Shown piece after piece: positions 50,624 to 62,491 of a DNA stretch of 64,000 bases. Position numbers and translations under genes: made by a program. The stretch's first letter is position 1; each line of letters starts with the position of its first letter. The notes below the pieces were generated by a model. The model did no database searches. It saw only the letters and a list, made by a program, of their open reading frames with translations, and was not told where the DNA came from. This stretch comes from Apostichopus japonicus (taxonomy: Eukaryota > Echinodermata > Holothuroidea > Aspidochirotida > Stichopodidae), in contig NC_092565.1 in assembly GCF_037975245.1 (NCBI RefSeq), positions 20,946,999 through 21,010,998 of the forward strand, given 5' to 3'.

Positions 50624-50972
50624 ACAGTGGCGTGCGTAATCACTCCCCCACCCATTCTCCACCACCCCCCCCCCCCCACCCGCACATTCCCCAACGTCAG
50701 TCAGGGGAAATGGTTCAGTCGGGTTTTTTTAAGACTCACTTTTCAACATCGCACAAAAAAATGAAGAATATATACTAGTCCAACCTTGACTTTAGAGCTA
50801 CTTCAATATACATCAAAGTACACCATTTGAAAACATCCTTCATTCATCTCTGTCCATTACATAAAGGTTCGTGTTCCTACCTAAATCAGTCCAGAACTTT
50901 GGATTCCCACCTACCCCCCACCCCCGCTCCACCCTCCCCAAACTCACCTGTGAAATCCTTTGCACGCCACTG
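50624..50972. mobile_element. Degenerate hAT-type MITE, 349 bp
   Basis: Perfect 11-bp terminal inverted repeats, CAGTGGCGTGC at 50624 and GCACGCCACTG at 50962-50972. The CAGTGGCG start is typical of hAT elements. Internal C-homopolymers sit at about 50665-50680 and 50913-50937. The 8-bp flanks (ATTTAAGA and AAGTGAAA) match at only about half of their positions, so the duplication is decayed or absent. Non-autonomous. Confidence 0.6.
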
Positions 50973-51830
50973 AAGTGAAATATGCACTCTTTGGTGTTGA
51001 CTTCAGTACTTCATTGTTACATACCAAATTATGTAAATGTAACATCAGTGGAATAAGAAAATACTTAACGATTGATAGCCATTATTCCTATATTCAGATA
51101 ATAAAGAAATGGGGAAAAATACTGGTCCGATCTCAAACTCAATTATCTGTATCAAATGCGACTTCATTAGACAAAGTGCATTTACTCATTCAAAAAAATG
51201 CAACCATGTCAAGGTGAAATTTAATTACCATCGTCGACAACTGCCCTAGTAAATGTGCTTACATACAAGTATAACTTACACATATGAATCGAGAAAACCC
51301 TGTCTATAACGTTATGGAATTCGTCTATAAATCTGAATATAAGTTATAATTCACATCGACGGTGAAAAGACCAACACTTTTTCTTGACTTCAAGACGCTA
51401 TTCGCGAGATGATCAGAAATAAATAAAAATCATAAACTGTGTCCATTTGAATGTTGATGTGTATATGATTTTCATTCTTTAATTAGTATAATTTTGTAAA
51501 ATCCTCGTTTTCTGTAAAAAAACCGGTATACGCCCAATTTTTGGTCCACCTACAGTAATAATTATTTGAGGTCTGTTTTTGTCAAAGTAAACAAAAAAAA
51601 AACGAATTAATACGAAATGAAATACAGAAAAGGAATGCATCGATTTTTTTCTCTTACTATGTAATGTGACCGAATTCATATACAAATATATACTTCTTGA
51701 TCAAAATCTAATTGAAGAAATATTCGAGGGGTTTGTGTCAGTTTACAACGTCTGGATTATCTATCCTTTAATTCAGTTTTATCGTCACTTTCTCTCCTCA
51801 AACGTTCCAATGTTATGATGTCTTAAGTAT

Positions 51831-52000
51831 ATGCATAACACACTCATCTATATGTCTAAGTATGATATATTCATATCACACTCATGCATATATCTTAAGT
51901 CAAGTATATTGTATAACACACTCATGCATCTTACGTCTATAATATATTCACATAACACACTCATGTGCGCCTACGAATATACGCATGCATACACAAAAGT
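51831..52000. repeat. Degenerate CATAACACACTCATG tandem repeat
   Basis: ATAACACACTCATGCAT or close variants recur about four times at roughly 40-60-bp intervals. Confidence 0.7.
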
Positions 52001-52046
52001 CATTAATCAACCTGAGTGCACACAACAATACACAATGGTTCTTATA

Positions 52047-52527
52047 TCCGCAAAATGGGTTTTATCCGCCAAGTCTCCAGATTATATCCTTTCATTATAA
52101 CCTTTTTTTTGTTGTCGTTTTTGTTGTTTTGAGATATTTGTTCTCAAATGAAGGCGTATAGTTAGGCGTCACATTAAAGACTTTCAGTACTGCCCATATA
52201 GATATACTCGAAAGTCACACAATGGTTAATAATACTCAGATGTCAACAATCACTTAATTGTCAACCTCATAGCATGTTTGCCTTTAAGAACCGTTCATCC
52301 ACAAAATGGGTCTTATCCGCCAAGTCTCCAGAATAACTTTTTTTGTCGTTTTTGTTGTTTTGTGATATTTGTTCTCAAATGAAGGCGTATAGTTAGGCCT
52401 CACATTAAAGACTTTCAGTACTGCCCATATAGATATACTCAAAAGTCACACAATGGTTAATAATACTCAGATGTCAACAATCACTTAATTGTCAACCTCA
52501 TAGCATGTTTGCCTTTAAGAACCGTTC
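52047..52527 (+). repeat. Tandem duplication, 251-bp and 230-bp copies
   Basis: AAGTCTCCAGA occurs at 52071 and 52322 (251 bp apart); AAGAACCGTTC at 52287 and 52517 (230 bp apart). The second copy lacks about 21 bp (the TTATATCCTTTCATTATAAC segment). Otherwise the copies differ at only a handful of positions, indicating recent duplication. Confidence 0.93.
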
Positions 52528-52937
52528 TTTGTGACTGGAAATAAAACTGCAGGAACAGAGCCTTTGATGTCAAGGTACTTTTGAGAGCATCCAGTAATTT
52601 TAAGCTAAAATTTGGGCTAATATTTATGACCGTTAACTGTTTCATTTGTTTAAAGTTAAGTAATTCTAACTGGTATAGTGGTACCATACTTACAACTTTA
52701 ACAGTGCTAATAACGTCCATTATGAACTAGAGTTCCCTGTGAGAGGGTTGACTTGTCGGTTTACAGACTAAGGAACTGGCGCGACGATGGGTCCGCAAGG
52801 TTGATGCGCCAATTGCGCCGATGTATACTCTCTTGGTCGCGAAAGGTGATAGCTTCGTCCAGGGCACCAAATGCAACGCTTTGTTTTATTCAATGATGTC
52901 GCCTATAGTTGGATCCCTGACCGGTAACAATTTATGA

Positions 52938-52952
52938 CTCAGTCCGCCCCTG
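52938..52952 (-). mobile_element. Possible solo hAT-type end
   Basis: The minus strand from 52952 reads CAGGGGCGGACTGAG, a typical hAT terminal sequence. The matching opposite end and target duplication were not found. Confidence 0.3.
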
Positions 52953-52982
52953 CCCTTCCCTCTCTGTTTTAGATGATCAAAG

Positions 52983-55520
52983 AGACAGATATACGCAGAC
53001 TACAGTATAGCAATGTTAACTTAACATAGGCAGATATACATAGACTAACGTATAACAATGTTAACTTAACGTAGACATATATACATAGACTAAAGTATAA
53101 CAATGTTAACTTAACATAGGCAGATATACATAGACTAAAGTATACCAATGTTAACTTAACATAGACATATATACATAGACTAAAGTATAACAATATTAAC
53201 TTAACATAGACATATATACATAGACTAAAGTATAACAATGTTAACTTAACATAGGCAGATATACATAGACTTAAGTATAACAATGTTAACTTAACATAGG
53301 CAGATAAACATAGACTAAAGTATAACAATGTTAACTTAACATAGGCAGATATACATAGACTAAAGTATAACAATGTTAACTTAACATAGACATATATACA
53401 TAGACTTAAGTATAACAATGTTAACTTAACATAGGCAGATATACATAGACTAAAGTATAACAATGTTAACTTAACATAGGCAGATATACATAGACTAAAG
53501 TATAACAATGTTAACTTAACATAGGCAGATATACATAGACTAACGTATAACAATGTTAACTTAACATAGACATATATACATAGACTAAAGTATAACAATG
53601 TTAACTTAACATAGGCAGATATACATAGACTAAAGTATAACAATGTTAACTTAACATAGACATATATACATAGACTAAAGTATAACAATATTAACTTAAC
53701 ATAGGCAGATATACATAGACTAACGTATAACAATTTTAACTTAACATAGACATATATACATAGACTAAAGTATAACAATGTTAACTTAACATAGGCAGAT
53801 ATACATAGACTAAAGTATAACAATGTTAACTTAACATAGACATATATACATAGACTAAAGTATAACAATGTTAACTTAACATAGACATATATACATAGAC
53901 TAAAGTATAACAATGTTAACTTAACGTAGGCAGATATACATAGACTAAAGTATAACAATGTTAACTTAACGTAGGCAGATATACATAGACTAAAGTATAA
54001 CAATGTTAACTTAACATAGGCAGATATACATAGACTAAAGTATAACAATGTTAACTTAACATAGACATATATACATAGACTTAAGTATAACAATGTTAAC
54101 TTAACGTAGGCAGATATACATAGACTAAAGTATAACAATGTTAACTTAACATAGGCAGATATACATAGACTAAAGTATAACAATGTTAACTTAACATAGA
54201 CGTATATACATAGACTAAAGTATAACAATATTAACTTAACATAGGCAGATATACATAGACTAACGTATAACAATGTTAACTTAACATAGACATATATACA
54301 TAGACTAAAGTATAACAATATTAATTTAACATAGGCAGATATACATAGACTAACGTATAACAATGTTAACTTAACATAGACATATATACATAGACTAAAG
54401 TATAACAATGTTAACTTAACATAGGCAGATATACATAGACTAAAGTATAACAATGTTAACTTAACATAGACATATATACATAGACTAAAGTATAACAATG
54501 TTAACTTAACGTAGGCAGATATACATAGACTAAAGTATAACAATGTTAACTTAACGTAGGCAGATATACATAGACTAAAGTATAACAATGTTAACTTAAC
54601 ATAGGCAGATATACATAGACTAAAGTATAACAATGTTAACTTAACATAGACATATATACATAGACTTAAGTATAACAATGTTAACTTAACGTAGGCAGAT
54701 ATACATAGACTAAAGTATAACAATGTTAACTTAACATAGGCAGATATACATAGACTAAAGTATAACAATGTTAACTTAACATAGACGTATATACATAGAC
54801 TAAAGTATAACAATATTAACTTAACATAGGCAGATATACATAGACTAACGTATAACAATGTTAACTTAACATAGACATATATACATAGACTAAAGTATAA
54901 CAATATTAACTTAACATAGGCAGATATACATAGACTAACGTATAACAATGTTAACTTAACATAGACATATATACATAGACTAAAGTATAACAATGTTAAC
55001 TTAACATAGGCAGATATACATAGACTAAAGTATAACAATGTTAACTTAACATAGGCAGATATACATAGACTAAAGTATAACAATGTTAACTTAACGTAGG
55101 CAAATATGCATAGACTAAAGTATAACAATATTAACTTAACATAGGCAGATATACATAGACTAAAGTATAACAATGTTAACTTAACATAGGCATATATACA
55201 TAGACTTAAGTATAACAATGTTAACTTAACATAGGCAGATATACATAGACTAAAGTATAACAATGTTAACTTAACATATATACATAGACTAAAGTATAAC
55301 AATGTTAACTTAACATAGACATATATACATAGACTAAAGTATAACAATATTAACTTAACATAGGCAGATATACATAGACTAACGTATAACAATGTTAACT
55401 TAACATAGACATATATACATAGACTAAAGTATAACAATATTAACTTAACATAGGCAGATATACATAGACTAAAGTATAACAATGTTAACTTAACGTAGGC
55501 AGATATACATAGACTAAAGT
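52983..55520. repeat. 45-bp minisatellite, about 56 units, with 585-bp higher-order period
   Basis: The unit is TAACTTAACATAGGCAGATA, then TACATAGACTAAAGTATAAC, then AATGT (45 bp). Two main types alternate: AGGCAGATAT and AGACATATAT. Rare variants recur at exactly 13 units: GACTTAAG at about 54081 and 54666, and GACGTATA at about 54201 and 54786, both 585 bp apart. This shows duplication of a 13-unit block. One frame on the minus strand (55482-52969) is open for 837 codons with a 15-residue repeat (LYFSLCISAYVKLTL-like). That follows from the period being divisible by three and is not evidence of a gene. Confidence 0.97.
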
Positions 55521-56188
55521 TCAGTTCAGTCTTCAGTTTACGTTGAAATGTACTTATAAGTCTATCATGTTAATTATTACTGCTATCCACTGATACAATC
55601 TTTTAATTTTTCATGTTTTATTTTACAATATCTGTACCGTTAGAACAGACGTTAGTTCATACAACCGACATGACATCTAGTTTTGTCTGACAGGCGTTTC
55701 TATAGATGTCATCTAAACCTTTGGATCTGATGTAAAGCACGTGGACTTCAAATAATAGTATAAATCATTTATGGAATTTCATGACAGGGGTATACATTTC
55801 GGTTTTTTTTTTTTCGTTTCTCCTGCTTATATTTTCCTTCAACTTTGAATGAAAGACACTATAATGTAACGCATATATACATAAGTATATTATGCACATA
55901 AATTTGTATAGGCTCCGATGACATTTAAAGTATCGAGTACATATACATGTTGTTTATTTTGATATTATGTATCATTTAAACAAGCTATACTTGAGTCTTT
56001 TTCGAAGTTAATCTTAAGTTTATAGATGCACTTTCTCCTTGTTGTTTGGTAACGACTCTTCTGTAACTCGAGTACTCTATTCAACTCTTCAACATACGTG
56101 ATGTAGTACATATAACAGTGAATAAAGAGATACACACGGCGAACGCCTAAGAAATCTTTTAACTTAGATTGACGTGTCGAGTCACAGC

Positions 56189-56196
56189 ATTGTTTG
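56189..56196. repeat. Left 8-bp target duplication
   Basis: ATTGTTTG, identical to 57834-57841. Confidence 0.9.
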
Positions 56197-57833
56197 CAAG
56201 GGCGGCGGAAGCACTTTTAATCTGGGGGGGGGGGCACCGACATCAAAGGGCACTTTGCAGAAATTCGATTGGACTGATGCAGCCTTATATTTAGTACCCT
56301 TTATAACTCTTATTGTATTATCTTATTTGCGTATACACATCACTCCATCAACGCCCCCCCCCCCCCCCCCCAAGGAAAATATGCATACTAGCATTGCAAT
56401 ATCCAATGCGCAAATTGGGAAACAAGGAACAAGTTTTCTTTTGAGACAAAATGAGGTGAAATCATGCTAGTTGCTAATGTAGGAATCTTCCGAATTAGAG
56501 TTTATGTCTTGTCAATATCTTAACAATTTTTTTCCATTCGAAATAGCTTTGAGTTTGACCCACAGAAATTCATTAAAAGTCAGGGGCATAGCCATGATTT
56601 GCAAAGTTGTATGCACGACTATCTGAGCGGAGCGCCACCATCGGTTGGCGCGGAGCGTACAAGAAAATTTTTGGTTTTACAAACCCCTCAGATGGCTGGA
56701 AACGGCCCTATGGAAAGCCATTTTAACATTTAATCGGGAATTTTAGATATCTGAAATTGTTTCTTATTTCAGATATCTGAAATTGAATTCGAGATATCTT
56801 AAATAGATTTCGAGATATCTGAAATTCTAATTCAGATATCTGAAATTCAATTCGAGATATCTGAAATTGAATTCGAGATATCTAAAATAGATTTCGAGAT
56901 ATCTGAAATTCTAATTCAGATATCTGAAATTCAATTCGAGATATCTGAAATTGAATTCGAGATATCCGAAATTGGATTCGAGATATCTGAAATTCTATTT
57001 CAGATATCTTAAATTTAATTCGAGATATCTGACATTGAATTCGAGATATCTGAAATTGGATTCAAGATATCTGCAATTCTAATTCGAGATATCTGAAATT
57101 GAATTCGAGATATCTTAAATTGAATTCGAGATATCTGAAATGCATATGCATAAATTTCATTAAATGTTAAAATGGCACGTATGGAAAGCCATTTTAACAT
57201 TTAATCGGGAAATTTCAGATATCTGTAATTGAATTCGAGATATCTGAAATTGAATTCGAGATATCTAAAATTCTATTTCAGATATCTGAAATTGAATTCG
57301 AGATATCTGAAATTGAATTCGAGATATCTGAAAATGAATTCGAGATATCTGAAATTCTATTTCAGATATCTGAAATTGAATTCGAGATATCTGAAATTGA
57401 ATTCGAGATATCCAAAATTCTATTTCAGATATCTGAAATTGAATTCGAGATATCCGAAATTGAATTCGAGATATCTGAAATTGAATTCGAGATATCTCGA
57501 ATTCAATTTCAGATATCTGAAATTCTCTGGTATTTCGAGATATCTGAAATTGATTTTAAGATATCTGCAATTATTTGTAGATATCTTAAATAAATTGGAG
57601 ATATCTGTAATTTTATTTGAGATATCTGAAATTATTTCGAGATATCTGAAATTCCTTATTAAATGTTAAAACGGCTTTCCATACGGCCCTTCCCGAGTGT
57701 TCATTCTGGTTCCCTGGCCTCTTGCTAACTTGAGACACCTCAATTTTTATTTAGAAAAAGGGCACATTTTTAACCTGAGGAAAAGTGGGGGGGGGGCACG
57801 TGCCCCCTGTGCCCCCCGGTTCCGCCGCCCTTG
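56197..57833. mobile_element. Non-autonomous hAT-type transposon, 1637 bp
   Basis: Terminal inverted repeats CAAGGGCGGCGGAAGC (left) and, on the other strand at the right end, CAAGGGCGGCGGAACC. They are flanked by a perfect 8-bp duplication ATTGTTTG, the length made by hAT transposases. Internal G- and C-homopolymers follow each end (56225-56235, 56355-56371, 57787-57796). It contains no transposase frame. About 56580-56700 includes a GC-richer piece (GCGGAGCGCCACC, GGTTGGCGCGGAGCG). A different inverted-repeat element is nested at 56704-57688. Confidence 0.85.
56704..57688. mobile_element. Nested inverted-repeat element(s) carrying an AGATATCT array
   Basis: Left end GGCCCTATGGAAAGCCATTT and right end (other strand) GGGCCGTATGGAAAGCCGTT both continue into TTAACATTTAAT. 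At 57159-57213 an internal inverted junction (ATTAAATGTTAAAATGGC, then ATGGAAAGCCATTTTAAC) shows two copies joined back to back, with part of the shared end lost. Both halves are filled with 20-22-bp units such as GAGATATCTGAAATTGAATT. Those units contain the palindromes AGATATCT and GAATTC, so the array pairs with itself. Confidence 0.8.
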
Positions 57834-57841
57834 ATTGTTTG
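57834..57841. repeat. Right 8-bp target duplication
   Basis: ATTGTTTG, identical to 56189-56196. Confidence 0.9.
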
Positions 57842-58790
57842 TAGTCCCAGCGTTGCGTCAAGTTCAACGCTGAGTGCACTTTCGGTGTGAATACTTTCGA
57901 AAGACAATACGATAACGTTAATTAGTGAAAACAACAGCAGGTAAACAAACAGGGGGGAAATACAACAATCAGAAGGAAAAAAAAGTTCTGAGTTCAATAG
58001 TCATAGTCGATTCGGGAGAAAGAAGGACATACCCCCTCCCTGAAGGGACATTATATGAACTTCAACCTCCCCCCCCCCACTTGAATCCTTAATGTTGTTT
58101 TACTAAAGAACCCCGCCCTCCCGCCCTCCCTCCCCTCTTGTTTGGTTGCTGAAATGTTTATTAATAACTTGCATCCACACACAGCAATAATGAAAGCGGC
58201 ACACACTGGTCTAAACATTTTTTTGTTTCTAATAAGCATAAACAAGGCTTTGCCTGTCTTCTTCGTAGAACAATTGACCACAGACCTTTTGTTTCTCATT
58301 TGTGCATAGACCCTTGCATGCCCAAAGTTGGCACTTAGTTACCAGTTTCCTTCTCCTCCTGCCCCCCCCCCCCTCCCCACCCCCACCCCCTCCCACATTT
58401 TGAAAAGTATATCGACGCGCAAGGGTTTAGAATGACCCTAAAACACTTCGATTGCATATTTTTAACTTCTTTTAATTTTAATTCAATTACCGTATGAAAA
58501 TGAGAATACATTTATCCTTTAACCCCCAGACGTTAGCCCTCCTGAACCCCCCCCCCCCACTCCCCATACCTCCCCTTCATCTCTCTCTTCAGGCCTGGCT
58601 CTGTGTAACCTAAATAGCCTTCTCTCACACATTTTAACTGATCCTATCATTTATTCTGTGTGTGGTTTTCAAATACAGTCACTAATAACCTAACCTAGTA
58701 TTCCCGTATTCATTCCCCGGTTTGAAACAGTCACGTGTGTAAAACATGTAGGTCACCCTGTCACACATTTGAGCAGCCGTAATAACCAAT
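57842..58790. other. Unannotated DNA with C-homopolymer blocks
   Basis: C-runs at 58067-58078, 58362-58392 and 58547-58558. No gene supported. Confidence 0.45.
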
Positions 58791-58793
58791 TAA

Positions 58794-58905
58794 ACTATTG
58801 TGATTTCTCGTGCTATCGTGTAATTCTCGCGCTAGTATGTGATTCCCGCGCTATTGTGTGATTCCCGCGCTATTGTGCGATTCTCGTGTCATTGTGTGAT
58901 TCTCA
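58794..58905. repeat. 20-bp tandem repeat, about 6 units
   Basis: Units such as CTATTGTGTGATTCCCGCG, with TCTCGTG/TCTCGCG variants. Confidence 0.92.
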
Positions 58906-59539
58906 AACACGGTCACGTGATGAATCCCATCTCCTTCGTGTCACGTATTCCAGAAATGATGGAAAATACAACAATAATTCCTTATTAGCAATATCAAGAT
59001 ATTTCTTCTTTCTTTTCATATTCTTTTCCTTTCGCCGAAGACAGTTATAGGCCGATTTAAGCTTTTCTAGTTTAAAAAAAAAATCTATAATATTCGTTCT
59101 CACTTAAAAAAAAAAAAAACGCATAAAAGAAAAATGTAAAAGAATAAAAAAACGTACTTTTCCTTATCCTTTCAATCAGTTTTCCATTTAGTATTGTGAT
59201 AATCTTTGGAAAGATAAAAAAAACTGCAGTCCAGTAAATTCTATCGATTCTATCGATGCCGTATCCGGCACAAAAGAATACATGGAAAGAGTCCTTGAAG
59301 GTGTATGCTTTGTTTCTTGCAAAGAACCAGGTTACGAGTATTGATGGTAAATGTCAGGTTAATATTTATGAAATGCGACTGGACTTTATCGCGCTTCATT
59401 GTCAAATAAAATAAAATAAAATATTAACAATAAAAAATGAGAAATTCGGAGCTGCGTATATATAGCTCAGGCCTTTTCATTTAACCATTCAATGATCCTA
59501 ATTGACGCCAATATTGTATATGTACAGTGTAGTTTCAAA

Positions 59540-59915
59540 GTTTGTATGACCTTCCCCGTCCCCCTCCCCCGCCCCACCCCTACACAAACTTTCCAGAAAG
59601 CCTCAAATTGTCTCGTTACATGCATTTAAGTGCCATTTTGTTTGATGAAAGAGACTTTCCAATTTTTTTAGACAAAAAGTGCCACTTTGCGGTTGTCTCT
59701 GGGAAATTTCCATTTTTTAAGAACAAATTAAATAAGAAAGTGTCCTTTTGCCGAGAATTAAGATTAAATTGTAAATAAAAGTGCTCTTTTGTTGAAATCA
59801 TCCAAATGTTATAGTCAATTTGTGGGGGCGTTTTGAAGTGATTTTGTGGTTTGACCACTCAATTGAAAGTGCTATGTACCAATGCCCTTTCGAAAGTTTT
59901 GTAAATCCGCCTCTG
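59540..59915 (-). mobile_element. Possible partial hAT-type element
   Basis: On the minus strand from 59915 the sequence reads CAGAGGCGGATTTACAAAAC, a characteristic hAT end. CTTTCGAAAGGGCATTGGTA and a body containing AAAGTGCCACTTTGC-type words follow. A C-rich block at 59554-59580 may mark the other side, but no matching inverted end or 8-bp duplication was found. Confidence 0.4.
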
Positions 59916-61700
59916 CACGAAATGTCTTTCACATGACATTCGTGCAAATCGTTATAAATTACACCCCGGATATGGTCGATATCTTATAATACTAGAGAAG
60001 AATTATTGTCGTATATGACGCACAAGTTACGTAACAATTACAAAATAGTAAGTAATGAAAACCAATAAAACAAATTCCCTGATACAGAATATGAGCTTTA
60101 TCTGATACGGAAACAGGAAAATCTTACTGCTAGTTCTGTCAGCATTGATAGCATTAAGGCGGGGCACGAAAGGAGAGAAGAGGGGGAAAATGTCCCAAAT
60201 TGGGTGTTTGGATTCTTCTTACCACTGCAGAAAGAGTATCAAGCACATGCGTAATGTCGTCACATTTTAGGTCAATCCATTTTCTTCTTTTCTTCTCTTT
60301 GTGTGTGTTTATTATTATTGTTGTTGTAGTGTTTGTTTTATTGTAATATCGTCCTTAATGTAATATAAATAATAGCCTATACTGCACTTCACTAACCACT
60401 TCATTCACAAGCAGAAGCCTATACTTAATTCGCTACTTATCTCACGTCCATGCATTGTGCTGCTGATGTGAAAGTTGGTTCCGTCAGTGTGTCATATATA
60501 TATAGTTTGGGGGTACTAAGTAGAAAATAACAATAAAAAAAATAAACAATAAAAAATATGGGTAGATTGAACATTTTGAGGGGGAAATGGCAAAAAGGAA
60601 ATGAACCAGAGTGTGTGCGCATGCGTGTGCATAGTAACAAAAACAGTTGTCACGAATGCGTCTTAATGCGCTTAATTTTGTCATTAAGCTTGTCATAATG
60701 ACGAAATAAAGGAATTCGAAATAATATCGACTTTACAGCTGTTAATAATTGCATCATGTCTCGTTTCAAATTTAAAAAAAAAAAATAAGATTATTGTCTG
60801 ATACCTGCTTAACTGTTTACCTTTGTGGTATTGAATAAATCAAGTTATTTTTAACACATTCGCCGCCTAATATAATAATATAATATTTAATAATCACATA
60901 GGTATGCTGTCTATGGTAAATCATCCATTGCTATAATAGGACAAGACCTTTTATCAACGAAAAGCTAGGCAACTTGCGTTACTTCTGTCAAAGAGAACTC
61001 CCTGCTTCGGTTTAGCTTTAAACTAAATACAACATCACAGCAATAAAACCATGCCGATAACTATGGACATAATTTCCTTAACTTCCTGTGGATAAACTTT
61101 CAGCATATTCCAACTACTAAAATATTGACAACAACATTCATCACGCTTATTCGTAGTAAACATTCCTCAAATATCCACTTACCCCCCCCCCCCCGAGGCA
61201 GATCAAGCACTTTGTTTCACAAATGGCGTTATTTATATTAGAGGACGCAATTCATATAAGGTGTTAGTTTAGAGGGCGCTTTCAAATGACCTTTACGGTA
61301 TAATGTATATCAAACTAATATAAGATTGCGTGGCCATCTAGCTTACCAAGTTTACCTGACAAATTAATCATTCCATAGAAGCTTAAATTCCTGGCACATT
61401 CAATTTTCCTCACCATACATATCCGGGGGGGGGGGGGAAGCCTGTGGCTTTCATCACCATTTTTCAGCCCTAGATACTGAAGGTTATCCACGTCTTATAC
61501 TATATGTTGACATGTTTGTATATGCTACGGGAGGAGCTTAACAAAAAATCGTTTTATTTAGAACGACTTAACATAAACTGGGATTATACTACTGCCTGTA
61601 TATATTACGAGGAACTATCGTCTGCTACGAAATCCTTTTAGTTCGTTTACAATATGAAGTCACTCTCACATGCAATGCGAAGGCCCATTAAATTTCAGAT
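59916..61700. other. Unannotated AT-rich DNA
   Basis: An inverted C-run/G-run pair (61182-61194 and 61424-61438) could belong to another decayed element. No gene supported. Confidence 0.4.
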
Positions 61701-61913
61701 ATTTACGAAGATAATACGAAAATATTATCCTCGAAGGAATTAACGTGATTTTGTCCCAAATAATAGCGAACCACTTTCGGTTGTACCCAGGTAAACCACG
61801 TTCCTTTGGGGGTACTTACATGGAATGTTTACGGGCCAATGCGGACAATAGTTATTTGTTGAAGAGGGCAGGGAGAGGGGCAGTGAACATAATGTGCCTC
61901 TTTCTTTTCCCAG

Positions 61914-62026
61914 GCAAACCATTTGTAGCTACGTCAATGAAAAGTATAGTGTATGTATATAGGTCTATTCAAGAATATTGTCGAATGTTAATTGAATGTA
62001 GTCATTACCTGAACTGCAATGCATGA
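61914..62026 (+). CDS. Candidate terminal exon (plus) with an in-frame upstream intron
   Basis: The acceptor is excellent (GCCTCTTTCTTTTCCCAG). In phase 1 the frame reads KPFVATSMKSIVYVYRSIQ, then EYCRMLIECSHYLNCNA, then TGA. AATAAA starts 91 bp past the stop (62117). Upstream, a segment ending TTGTACCCAG/GTAAAC at 61790 finishes in phase 1, which matches. It would give a 123-bp intron that is itself open and divisible by three, so retention would keep the frame. The protein has three Cys in the last 20 residues. The 5' limit of the upstream piece is not defined. A second frame from the same acceptor is also open for 15 codons. No family recognised. Confidence 0.33.
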
Positions 62027-62116
62027 TGGGATTTTAGTACAGAATATTATCGAACAATTCTAAAATAGTATTAACCAAAAAAAAAAAAAAAATCGGAAGC
62101 GAAATGCTCTATTAAA

Positions 62117-62122
62117 AATAAA
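62117..62122 (+). terminator. Poly(A) signal AATAAA
   Basis: AATAAA downstream of the candidate terminal exon at 61914-62026. Confidence 0.25.
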
Positions 62123-62397
62123 TGCCAGTAGTACAGCAATCTTATCAATTGCGTGGTTTTATACAATCAAACAACTGCTTTTCTTATAACCTCCCACACA
62201 TTTTATGTATAAAACAGGATGCCTTTCTAACAGGTCTAGCTTACAGACCTACGGCGATCGATGACCTACTGAATGACAACAAACTAAAATGTTAGCAAAA
62301 TAAGATTTCTTAGAGTTGGTTTCTTGTGACACAGAAAAACGAAAACAAGAAAAAGGTGGGAGAAGATGAAACGTGTGATGCTTCGAGAACAGCCAGG

Positions 62398-62398
<1 letters not shown>

Positions 62399-62490
<92 letters not shown>
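62399..62490. repeat. (TA)n microsatellite
   Basis: About 85 bp of TA with one AAATA interruption, then TGTATGTATA. Confidence 0.97.
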
Positions 62491-62491
<1 letters not shown>

